From assembly GCA_023418055.1 (NCBI GenBank), contig JAEZDP010000249.1, forward strand, positions 1 through 12,636: 12,636 nucleotides of DNA, read 5' to 3'. The number at the start of each line of letters is the position of its first letter. The stretch's first letter is position 1. The translations under genes and the position numbers were made by a program. Shown here one piece after another: positions 6,608 through 12,636 of the stretch. A model generated the notes under the pieces. That model had not been told where the DNA came from. It was given only the letters and a program-made list of their open reading frames with translations, and made no database searches. Source of the DNA: Acidobacteriota bacterium (GTDB taxonomy: Bacteria; Acidobacteriota; Vicinamibacteria; Vicinamibacterales; Vicinamibacteraceae).

Positions 6608-7129
6608 TCAGCGCAGGGCCGCCACGATGAGCGCCAGGCTCACGCAGACGAACCCGATGGCCGACCGGTACTCCTTGTTGCGCATGGCCCGCGCGAGACT
6701 GAAGCGTCGCTCGACGACGGGCGCGGTGCCCGCGGCGTACGCATCGTAGGTGTCGCCGAAGGCGGCGCGCAGGTACGCTTCCTCGGTGCGGACGGCGATG
6801 AGCACGGTCGTCACCAGATAGAGCCCGATGACGGCCGCCACCACGAAGGACGCCGACGCCACGGCAATTCCGGCCCCCATCAACGAGGAGCCGGCATAGA
6901 GCGGATGCCGTGTGAGGCGGTACGGCCCGGAGCGGGTCACCTCGCGGCTCTTCTCGAGATGTCCCGCGGCCCAGATGCGCAGTACCTGGCCGGCAAGGGC
7001 GATCGGCAGACCCCAAGCCACCGATCGCGGTGTCGGCGCGACGAACCACAACACGACGAGGGCCAACGCGAAGCCGATGGGCACTCGCCATCGCGCGAGC
7101 CCTGAGCGCGGGGACGACACGACGGTCAT
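6608..7129 (-). CDS. ICMT/PEMT-like integral membrane methyltransferase
   Basis: A 173-residue membrane protein with about four or five hydrophobic segments (near 17-34, 37-53, 80-112 and 156-172). The family signature GPYRLTRHPLYAG (68-80), followed by EEAYLRAAFGDTYDAY (116-131), is the SAM-binding C-terminal region shared by isoprenylcysteine carboxyl methyltransferases, phospholipid N-methyltransferases and many uncharacterised bacterial homologues. Bacteria generally lack prenylated CaaX proteins, so the substrate is more likely a lipid or a lipid-linked or small molecule. It is the last gene of the heptose operon and shares ATGA with the GT9 gene (4-bp overlap), which suggests translational coupling and possibly a role in envelope lipid or glycolipid modification. 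The family is clear; the substrate is unknown. Confidence 0.83.
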   Translation of the reverse strand: MTVVSSPRSGLARWRVPIGFALALVVLWFVAPTPRSVAWGLPIALAGQVLRIWAAGHLEKSREVTRSGPYRLTRHPLYAGSSLMGAGIAVASASFVVAAVIGLYLVTTVLIAVRTEEAYLRAAFGDTYDAYAAGTAPVVERRFSLARAMRNKEYRSAIGFVCVSLALIVAALR

Positions 7130-8208
7130 GCGGGCGGCACTCCTCGCGCGTCCTGCGGCGGCGCGTCACCTGTGCGGACCGCGAGGCGGCGGCTCACGGC
7201 CAGCGCGACGTCCTCCACCGTCACTTCACCGAGGCACCAGATGTCTGCCGTGCAGCGCCGCTTGAAGACACAGGCGCAGCGGTCGTGACGCGACACGCAG
7301 AGGTCGTCTGGCGCCCAGGGGCCGTTGCGGTCGGGTGGCGTCGGGCCGTACAGCCCGACGAGCGGGGCCTCGACGGCCGCCGCCAGGTGCAGCGGCCCGG
7401 TATCACCGGCGACGACCACCTGCGCGACCGACGCGAGCGCCAGCACGTCGAGGATGTTCGACTCTGGAGCCATCACGGCAGCCGACCGTTTCGACGCGCG
7501 CACCACGGCAGCGGCAAGCGAGGCCTCGCCCGGCCCCCACACGACCAGGCTTCGAAGGCCGTGGGCGTCGAGCAGGCGGTCGGCCAACTCGCCGAAGCGC
7601 GTCGCGGGCCACCGCTTGTTCGGCCACCCGGCACCCGCATTGAGGAGGGCAAACGGCACCTCGCGGCCTCCGAGCAGGGTCCTGGCCGAGTCGGCACTCG
7701 TCGAGGCCGGTACCGACAGCCGCACGCGAGGGCGCCCCTGCGTGACGATGCCGAGCCTGGGGAGCAGCGACAGGTTCCTGTCGATGACGTGGCCGGAGGC
7801 CACGCCGCCGGTCTCGCCGTAGAGCGCGCTGGCGAGCGGCTCACGCGCCACGGCCCGTGAGAACCCGATCACCCGGTGCGCACCGCTGGCGCGCGCCCAC
7901 AGGGCCGATTTCAGCAGGCCCTGCAGATCGAGGCACACGTCGTAGCGGGCGTGGCGGACCTGGCGAAGGGCCTGCGTGTCGAGACGCCCGCGGACCGCGT
8001 GCACCTGCGACACGCCGTCGAGCCGCCGCACGAGATCCGCGTAGGGCGCCTGCACCAGCCAGCCGACGTCCGCCGTCGGCCAGGCCTCCCGCAGCGCTGC
8101 CACGACGGGCATCGCGTGCACGACGTCGCCCAGGGCGCCGAGGCGCACGATGAGGACGGAGGACGATGTCGAGCGGGTCACTGGGTGCGGGGCACGGGCG
8201 CTGCTCAC
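7126..8208 (-). CDS. Glycosyltransferase family 9 heptosyltransferase (ADP-heptose:LPS type)
   Basis: A 360-residue GT-B enzyme, predicted to transfer heptose from an ADP-sugar to lipid A-Kdo or another core acceptor at the inner face of the cytoplasmic membrane. Motifs are RLGALGDVVHAMP (22-34), NAGAGWPNKRWP (190-201) and the donor-site GDTGPLHLAAA (268-278). A C-terminal cysteine cluster follows (Cys304, 311, 313, 319, 325), seen in many heptosyltransferases. The start is a GTG at 8208 whose GTGA overlaps the stop of rfaE2, so translation is probably coupled; I see no separate Shine-Dalgarno. The first 17 residues are low-complexity and may not be conserved. It resembles heptosyltransferase I (WaaC) or II (WaaF), but the order of addition cannot be decided from sequence. 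The three upstream genes make its donor sugar. Confidence 0.88.
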   Translation of the reverse strand: MSSARAPHPVTRSTSSSVLIVRLGALGDVVHAMPVVAALREAWPTADVGWLVQAPYADLVRRLDGVSQVHAVRGRLDTQALRQVRHARYDVCLDLQGLLKSALWARASGAHRVIGFSRAVAREPLASALYGETGGVASGHVIDRNLSLLPRLGIVTQGRPRVRLSVPASTSADSARTLLGGREVPFALLNAGAGWPNKRWPATRFGELADRLLDAHGLRSLVVWGPGEASLAAAVVRASKRSAAVMAPESNILDVLALASVAQVVVAGDTGPLHLAAAVEAPLVGLYGPTPPDRNGPWAPDDLCVSRHDRCACVFKRRCTADIWCLGEVTVEDVALAVSRRLAVRTGDAPPQDARGVPPA

Positions 8209-8669
8209 CCGCGTTGGATGCGCGCCAGAATCTCACGCGTGTTGTGGTCCTTGGGGTCGCCCACGATGGCCGTCCGCCCCCCGTAGGCCTGCACGATCGC
8301 ACGTTCGGGGACGCTGTTCACCGTGTAGTCCGTGCCCTTGCAGTGCACGTCGGGCCTGATGGCCTCCAGCAGGGACGCCACGGTGTCCTCGCCGAAGATC
8401 ACCACGGCATCGACGCCGCGAAGGGCCGCCACCAGTTCGGCCCGGTCGGCGGCCGGCATGATGGGCCGGCCCTCGCCCTTGAGCCGGCGCACGGCCTCGT
8501 CGTCGTTGATGGCGACCACCAGTACGTCGGCTTCGGCGGAGGCCGCCTGCAGGTAGCGCAGGTGCCCCACGTGGAGGAGATCGAAGACGCCGTTGGCAAA
8601 GGCGACGGTGCGCCCGGCGGCCCTGGCCTCGGCAACGACCTCCAGCAACTGCTCGCGCGTGACGATCAT
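8205..8669 (-). CDS. rfaE2: D-glycero-beta-D-manno-heptose 1-phosphate adenylyltransferase
   Basis: A 154-residue cytidylyltransferase-fold enzyme that joins heptose 1-phosphate and ATP to form ADP-D-glycero-beta-D-manno-heptose. FANGVFDLLHVGHLRYL (24-40) contains the HxGH nucleotide-binding motif (33-36). KGTDYTVNSVPE (111-122) and GDPKDHNTREILARI (137-151) are the typical later motifs. In E. coli this activity is the C-terminal domain of the fused HldE; here it is a separate gene directly after the kinase gene, as in many non-enteric bacteria. The ATG overlaps the kinase stop as ATGA (4 bp), and its own stop overlaps the GT9 start. Length is normal for the stand-alone form. Confidence 0.93.
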   Translation of the reverse strand: MIVTREQLLEVVAEARAAGRTVAFANGVFDLLHVGHLRYLQAASAEADVLVVAINDDEAVRRLKGEGRPIMPAADRAELVAALRGVDAVVIFGEDTVASLLEAIRPDVHCKGTDYTVNSVPERAIVQAYGGRTAIVGDPKDHNTREILARIQRG

Positions 8670-9670
8670 GTGTCGTGCTCGATGGCGGACCGGAGTTCGT
8701 CCACGCCTACGGTGGCGGTGCCGCGTTTCATGACCACCAGCCCCGCCGCGTACGTCGCCAGGCGCGCCGCCTCTTCGAACGTCCCGCCCGAGGCGAGCGC
8801 CTGCGCCATCGTCGCGATCACCGTGTCGCCCGCGCCAGTGACGTCGGCGATCTCGTCGGTGCCGAAGATCGGCAGGTGCACGGTGGCCGTCCCGGGCTGG
8901 AAGAGGGCCATGCCCCGGCTGCCGCGCGTGACGAGCAACGCGTCGAGACGCGTCCGGTCGAGCAGCGTGCGTCCCGCCTGCTCCAGGACGCGCCGGTCGT
9001 CGTCGATGCGCAGCCCGAGCAGTTGCTCGACTTCCGATTCGTTCGGCGTGGCGATCGTGAGACCGGGGAAGCGGTCGAGGGCGTAGCGCGAATCGACGAG
9101 GACCGGCACGCGCGCCCCGCGCCGCTCGCGCAGCGCACGCCGGAGGCGGGCGACCAGCCGCGGCGTCACGAGCCCGGCTCCGTAATCCGAAATCAGGACG
9201 GCGTGGCAGCTCGCGAGCGCACGGGCCAGCCGGCGCTCGAAGGCCTCATGCACCTGGCGCACCGGCACCGGCCCCTGGCGCCTGTCGATGCGCACCACCT
9301 GCTGCTTGGCCGAGTGGATGCCGCCGGCCAGCACCCGTGTCTTCGTGGGCGTCGCGTAGCCGTCGACCTTCACGAGCCCGGCCGTCTCGACGCCGGGATG
9401 GAAGCTGGCGACGAGGCGCTCGCCTGACGCGTCGCGTCCGATGCAGCCGAACAGCCGCGCACGTCCGCCAAGCGCCGCGATGTTGTTGGCGGCATTGCCG
9501 GCGCTGCCGGCCACCACCTCGGTGGTGTCGTATTCGAGGATGAGCACCGGTGCCTCGCGCGACACGCGGGCTACCCGGCCATACAGGAACTCGTCAGCCG
9601 CCACGTCGCCGACCACCACCACCCGCTGGCGCGCGAACCGCGCGACGAGTTCCAGCAGCCTGGCGCGCAT
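8666..9670 (-). CDS. rfaE1: D-glycero-beta-D-manno-heptose 7-phosphate kinase (PfkB family)
   Basis: A 334-residue ribokinase-fold enzyme that phosphorylates C1 of heptose 7-phosphate to give the beta-1,7-bisphosphate. Motifs are the substrate-side SREAPV (37-42), GSAGNAANNIAALGG (55-69), TPNESEV (208-214), and the PfkB signature DVTGAGDTVIA (276-286) with the catalytic Asp282. It corresponds to the N-terminal half of E. coli HldE. The ATG shares one base with the gmhB stop (TGATG), which indicates tight coupling. A generic sugar kinase of the same family is unlikely because the neighbours on either side are the next pathway enzymes. Confidence 0.93.
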   Translation of the reverse strand: MRARLLELVARFARQRVVVVGDVAADEFLYGRVARVSREAPVLILEYDTTEVVAGSAGNAANNIAALGGRARLFGCIGRDASGERLVASFHPGVETAGLVKVDGYATPTKTRVLAGGIHSAKQQVVRIDRRQGPVPVRQVHEAFERRLARALASCHAVLISDYGAGLVTPRLVARLRRALRERRGARVPVLVDSRYALDRFPGLTIATPNESEVEQLLGLRIDDDRRVLEQAGRTLLDRTRLDALLVTRGSRGMALFQPGTATVHLPIFGTDEIADVTGAGDTVIATMAQALASGGTFEEAARLATYAAGLVVMKRGTATVGVDELRSAIEHDT

Positions 9671-10251
9671 CAGACCGCCTCCTGCCGCAGAATCCAGTCG
9701 ACCGCGCCCAGCAGATGGTCGGCCACGTGCGCGACGTCGAGCCCGTCCACCGGACGTCGCTCGGCGCTGCGCCCGTAACCGGTGCGCAGCAGGATGCCTC
9801 CGCGCAGACCGGCAGCCCGGGCCAGCTGCACGTCACCCCACCGATCGCCAATCACGTAGGAACGCGACAGGTCGAGCCCCAGGTCGTCGGCGGCCTGCTG
9901 CACGAGCGCCGCTGCCGGTTTCCGGCAGGTGCAGATGGTGCGGAAGGCGTCCACCCGCCCATCGGGATGGTGCGGACAGTAGTAGAACGCGTCGATGGAG
10001 GCCCCGGCCTCGCCGAGTCGTGCCGCCAGCGCGTCGTGCGTCTCGCCCACGAACGCTTCGTCGAACAGCCCGAGCGCGATGCCGCTCTGGTTGGTCACCA
10101 CCACACGACGGTAGCCCGCCCGCTCGAGCAGGCGCAGGGCATCCACCGTCCACGGGAACAGGTGCATCCGATCGAGGCTGTCGAGGTAGCCGGCCTCCTC
10201 GATCAGGGTGCCGTCTCGATCGAGGAAGACGGCCGGCGCGCGGGCGTTCAT
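9670..10251 (-). CDS. gmhB: D-glycero-beta-D-manno-heptose 1,7-bisphosphate 7-phosphatase
   Basis: A 193-residue HAD-family phosphatase that removes the C7 phosphate between the kinase and adenylyltransferase steps. HAD motif I is DRDGT (11-15; Asp11 nucleophile, Asp13 acid/base). Motif II is VVTNQSG (51-57). The structural zinc loop is CPHH at 92-95 plus CTCRKP at 107-112 (ligands probably Cys92, His94, Cys107, Cys109), and motif III is GDRWGDV (135-141). The ATG at 10251 is preferred. It gives the usual family length (E. coli GmhB is about 190 residues) and leaves room for a promoter, whereas the ATG at 10293 would add 14 unlike residues and would overlap the start codon of the divergent transporter. 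It is the first gene of the operon. Confidence 0.92.
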   Translation of the reverse strand: MNARAPAVFLDRDGTLIEEAGYLDSLDRMHLFPWTVDALRLLERAGYRRVVVTNQSGIALGLFDEAFVGETHDALAARLGEAGASIDAFYYCPHHPDGRVDAFRTICTCRKPAAALVQQAADDLGLDLSRSYVIGDRWGDVQLARAAGLRGGILLRTGYGRSAERRPVDGLDVAHVADHLLGAVDWILRQEAV

Positions 10252-10291
10252 CAACCGCGCATCGTACCAGACTGTAGTACCGTGCACGGCC
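10252..10291. promoter_or_regulatory. Divergent promoter region between gmhB and the symporter gene
   Basis: About 40 bp must serve two divergent transcripts unless promoters lie inside the genes. It holds a perfect 10-bp palindrome, CCGTGCACGG (10280-10289), two bases before the symporter ATG, and two GTAC boxes (10264-10267 and 10277-10280). No clear Shine-Dalgarno precedes either gene and no good -35/-10 pair is visible, so leaderless or short-leader transcripts are possible. Confidence 0.35.
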
Positions 10292-11761
10292 ATGGCGCTG
10301 CACTGGCTCGACTACGTGGTCGTCGCAGCGTACGTCGTCGGCCTCACGACCTTCGGCACGTGGTTTGCTCGGTTCCAGCACACGAGCCGCGACTACTTCC
10401 TCACGGGACGGTCGGTGCCCTGGTGGGCCATCTGCTTCACGGTGGTGGCCACCGAGACGAGCACCGTCACCTTCATCGGGGTACCGGCCGCCGCCTTCAC
10501 GGGGAACATGACGTTCCTGCAACTGCCGCTCGGCTATGTCGTCGGCCGGGTGGTGGTCAGCGTGTGGTTCCTGCCAGCGTACTTCCGGGGCGAACTGCTC
10601 ACCTCGTACCAGTGGCTCGAGCACCGGTTCGGGCCGTCGGTGCGCACGGCCGGGGCCGTCATCTTTCTCGTGACCCGCTCGCTGGCCGATGGCGTCCGGC
10701 TGTTCACCACCGCGCTGGTCATCGCGGTCGTCACCGGGGTTCCCGTGCCCTGGACGATCGCACTGCTCGGCACGGCGATGATCGTCTACACCGTCTACGG
10801 AGGGTCGGCTGCGGTCATCTGGACCGACGTGGTGCAGATGTTCGTGTACCTCGCGGGCGCGCTCATCGTCTTCGCGGCGTTGTGGTGGGGCATCGAGGGC
10901 GGGTGGGCCGCGGTCGCCGCCGCCGGTGAAGCGGCCGGCAAGTTCGACGTGTTCGACCTGTCGCTCGACCTGTCCCGCACCTATACCTTCTGGGCCGGGC
11001 TCGTGGGGGGCGTGGCACTGACGCTGGCCACACACGGCACCGATCAATTCCTCGTCCAACGACTGCTGTCGGCACGGAGCGCCCGTGAAGCCGGCATCGG
11101 CCTGGTGGCGAGCGGCGTGCTGGTGCTCCTGCAGTTTGCGCTCTTCCTGGTCATCGGCGTGATGCTGTTCACCTACTACCAGCAGGCGCCGCTCGGTGCC
11201 CCGCTCGGCCGCGCCGACGAGATCCTGCCGACGTTTGTCGTCTCGACCCTGCCTCACGGTGTCGCAGGCTTCATCGTCGCCGCCATCGTCGCCGCCGCAC
11301 TCTCGCCGTCGATCAACGCGATGGCTGCCGCCACGGTCAACGACGTCTACCTGCGCTGGGTGAACCCGACGGCCGACGAGCAGACGGTGATGCGGCTGGC
11401 CTATCGCGCCACCTTCGGCTGGGGTCTCGTGCAACTCGTCGTGGCCCTGGCGTGCCAGTGGATGGACCGCGGCGTGCTCGACGCCGGGCTGTCCATCCTG
11501 TCGATCACGGCAGGACCGGTGCTCGGCGCCTTTCTCGTCGGCTTCGCGGGGCTGCGTGTGGGCGCAGCGGCCATGCTCACGGGCATGGGGGCCGGCGTGC
11601 TGCTGCTCGCCTACCTGGCGATCTGGCAGGCGGATGCCGTCGCGTGGACCTGGTACGCCTTCATCGGTGCGGCAGCCACAGCCCTCGTGGCACAGGTCGT
11701 GGCGTTTGCCGCTGGGCGTGTCACGCCGCGCGACGCGAGGTCGTCACCACCAGCGCCGTGA
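10292..11761 (+). CDS. Sodium:solute symporter (SSS family)
   Basis: A 489-residue inner-membrane transporter with about 13 hydrophobic segments, expected to couple Na+ entry to uptake of a sugar, amino acid or related solute. Family marks are SRDYFLTGRSVPWWA (32-46) and VVATETSTVTFIGVPA (51-66), in the first-helix region. Also typical are YGGSAAVIWTDVVQ (169-182) and THGTDQFLVQRLLSARS (247-263). AALSPSINAMAAATVNDVY (335-353) is the helix that in vSGLT holds the Na2-site serines; Ser338 and Ser340 are candidates here. The ATG at 10292 follows from the family N-terminus; the frame runs upstream to 10208 inside gmhB but without family resemblance. The gene is divergent from the heptose operon, and its end overlaps a convergent gene. 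The substrate is not deducible. Confidence 0.9.
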   Translation: MALHWLDYVVVAAYVVGLTTFGTWFARFQHTSRDYFLTGRSVPWWAICFTVVATETSTVTFIGVPAAAFTGNMTFLQLPLGYVVGRVVVSVWFLPAYFRGELLTSYQWLEHRFGPSVRTAGAVIFLVTRSLADGVRLFTTALVIAVVTGVPVPWTIALLGTAMIVYTVYGGSAAVIWTDVVQMFVYLAGALIVFAALWWGIEGGWAAVAAAGEAAGKFDVFDLSLDLSRTYTFWAGLVGGVALTLATHGTDQFLVQRLLSARSAREAGIGLVASGVLVLLQFALFLVIGVMLFTYYQQAPLGAPLGRADEILPTFVVSTLPHGVAGFIVAAIVAAALSPSINAMAAATVNDVYLRWVNPTADEQTVMRLAYRATFGWGLVQLVVALACQWMDRGVLDAGLSILSITAGPVLGAFLVGFAGLRVGAAAMLTGMGAGVLLLAYLAIWQADAVAWTWYAFIGAAATALVAQVVAFAAGRVTPRDARSSPPAP

Positions 11762-12512
11762 TGTCACGCGTGACGATGTCGCCGTCGGTGTAGCGCGCAG
11801 GGATCCGCGCGGACGGCAGCGGCTCGATCGGGACGTCCGGGCCGACGGGCTGCTGGCTCAGCACTTCCATGTAGCGCTGGGGGTAGGACGGGTAGCGGCG
11901 AAACGTCGTGGCGCACACACGACCGTGCGTGTCGGCCAAGGTCGCGAGGTCGTCACGCACCACGGCCAGCACTGCCGGATCGGGTCCGGTGGCGAGGTAC
12001 TCGCGCACGAGCAACTCGACGGCATCGAAGAACGCGGGCGGGTGCGACCGCCCGTCGAGCCGGCCGTCGGGCCGGGTCATCTCGCGGATGCCGCATCCGG
12101 TCGGCGCGATGTGGAACAACTCGTGGACGATGGTGTCGAGGCGGCAGACCCAGGGTGGCAGGTCGAAGTAGCGCTGACGCTTCCGGGTGCCGGGCTGCTG
12201 GGCGAACCGTGGGAGGTTCAGCGAGATCAGGTACGAGATCGCCCGCCCGTCGACCACCACCTCGGGCCAGCGCGACACGAACCAGGGCGTGCGCCGCGTC
12301 ATCACGCCGGTCTCCGCATCGGTCCAGAAGTAGTAGCCCGGCTCGGTCGGGGGGAGGCCGATGGCATGGCACGTGGCGTTCGGGCCGCAGGCGCCGTGCC
12401 GGCCGTGCCGCGCGAAGACCAGCACCCGGTCCATCGCGACATGCGACAGATCGGGCACGCGCTGCACGATGTCGTGCATCAGGAGGGAGATGGCGTCGGT
12501 GTAGTGCAGCAT
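11721..12512 (-). CDS. Uncharacterised HExxH zinc-metallopeptidase-like protein
   Basis: A 263-residue, probably soluble cytoplasmic protein (no signal peptide or membrane segment seen). The hallmark is HELFHIAP, with HELFH at 130-134 and Glu131 as candidate catalytic base, preceded by a hydrophobic stretch (RLDTIVHELFHI) typical of a zincin active-site helix. His157 in GRSHPPAFFDAVELL is a plausible third zinc ligand. A Cys pair (Cys42, Cys48) lies in an early conserved-looking segment, GPNATCHAIGLPP. The context resembles small putative metallopeptidases with a HELxHI motif, but I cannot name the family. The ATG at 12512 is chosen because the upstream extension (to 12575) is Cys/Arg-rich and unlike the rest; ATG 12548 is an alternative. 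The 3' end overlaps the symporter gene by 41 bp on the opposite strand. Peptidase activity is inferred from the motif only. Confidence 0.68.
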   Translation of the reverse strand: MLHYTDAISLLMHDIVQRVPDLSHVAMDRVLVFARHGRHGACGPNATCHAIGLPPTEPGYYFWTDAETGVMTRRTPWFVSRWPEVVVDGRAISYLISLNLPRFAQQPGTRKRQRYFDLPPWVCRLDTIVHELFHIAPTGCGIREMTRPDGRLDGRSHPPAFFDAVELLVREYLATGPDPAVLAVVRDDLATLADTHGRVCATTFRRYPSYPQRYMEVLSQQPVGPDVPIEPLPSARIPARYTDGDIVTRDITALVVTTSRRAA

Positions 12513-12600
12513 CGCTGCTCTATGAATCGGCGAAAGACGACGACACATCAGACACCGGCGGCGGCAGGCGGTCAAGCTGAACGGCGAAAAGAAGAGAAGG
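12513..12600. other. Intergenic region at right edge
   Basis: About 90 nt between the metallopeptidase-like gene (leftward) and a possible rightward gene. It would hold divergent promoters, but I see no clear box. The last part, just before 12601, is purine-rich (GAAAAGAAGAGAAGG). Confidence 0.3.
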
Positions 12601-12636
12601 ATGAGCTTACGGAACCTCGGCCGGCAGCGCCGGGCG
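12601..12636 (+). CDS. Possible start of a rightward gene (cut by window edge)
   Basis: An ATG at 12601 follows a purine-rich stretch that could bind the ribosome, although the spacing is short. Twelve codons (MSLRNLGRQRRA) are open to the edge. This is too short to identify or to prove that it is coding. Confidence 0.25.
   Translation, partial: MSLRNLGRQRRA

Noticed and set aside
3767..7105. A 1112-codon open frame on the + strand across the receptor gene
   Set aside because: It is antisense to the receptor, is rich in Arg/Val/Gly/His without domains, and reflects high GC. The minus-strand receptor has a signal peptide, plug and barrel in frame.
10251..10293. gmhB starting at the ATG at 10293
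   Set aside because: It would overlap the transporter start codon and add 14 residues unlike the family; the ATG at 10251 gives the normal length.
9833..11434. A 533-codon open frame on the minus strand across gmhB and the symporter
   Set aside because: It crosses two well-supported genes, has low-complexity His/Arg/Asp content and shows no recognisable domain.

Overview
This is high-GC bacterial DNA, densely coded on both strands. The best guess for the source is a Gram-negative soil or environmental bacterium, possibly an acidobacterium of the Vicinamibacteria kind. The pointers are an outer-membrane TonB-dependent receptor of the large Oar-like type with an N-terminal carboxypeptidase-regulatory-like domain, an ADP-heptose (LPS core) operon, a LigD-type repair polymerase, and a bacterial relative of archaeal/eukaryotic release factors. 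The taxon is an inference from family content; no rRNA or other marker lies in the window.

Layout, left to right. Positions 3-476 (+) are the C-terminal end of a LigD-type polymerase domain (NHEJ repair). Positions 667-1758 (+) encode a baeRF/Vms1-like release-factor-related protein with a C-terminal zinc ribbon. It converges on, and overlaps by 7 bp, an adenylate kinase gene (1752-2432, -). Next comes one very large TonB-dependent receptor gene (2534-6301, -), then a roughly 300-bp non-coding stretch (6302-6607) rich in inverted and direct repeats. Positions 6608-10251 (-) hold a five-gene operon with 1-4 bp overlaps, in transcription order gmhB, rfaE1, rfaE2, a GT9 heptosyltransferase, and an ICMT/PEMT-like membrane methyltransferase. 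A sodium:solute symporter gene (10292-11761, +) is divergent from that operon, with only about 40 bp between them. Its 3' end overlaps by 41 bp the convergent gene of an HExxH metallopeptidase-like protein (11721-12512, -). The right edge may contain the start of another gene (12601, +).

Function. The heptose operon supplies steps 2, 3 and 4 of ADP-heptose synthesis (kinase, bisphosphatase, adenylyltransferase) and a transferase that would use the product on LPS core or another glycan. The isomerase GmhA and the epimerase HldD are not in the window and must be encoded elsewhere if the pathway is complete. The receptor would act in the same outer membrane. The other genes (repair, translation, nucleotide balance, solute uptake) look like an ordinary genomic mixture.

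I see no CRISPR array, tRNA, rRNA, transposase gene or prophage. The most interesting signals are small. One is a long hairpin that buries the Shine-Dalgarno sequence of adk. Another is a repeat-rich region upstream of the receptor, with a perfect dyad and a REP-like hairpin. A third is a GGWSQ motif where classical release factors have GGQ. The last is the linkage of an ICMT-like methyltransferase to heptose synthesis.
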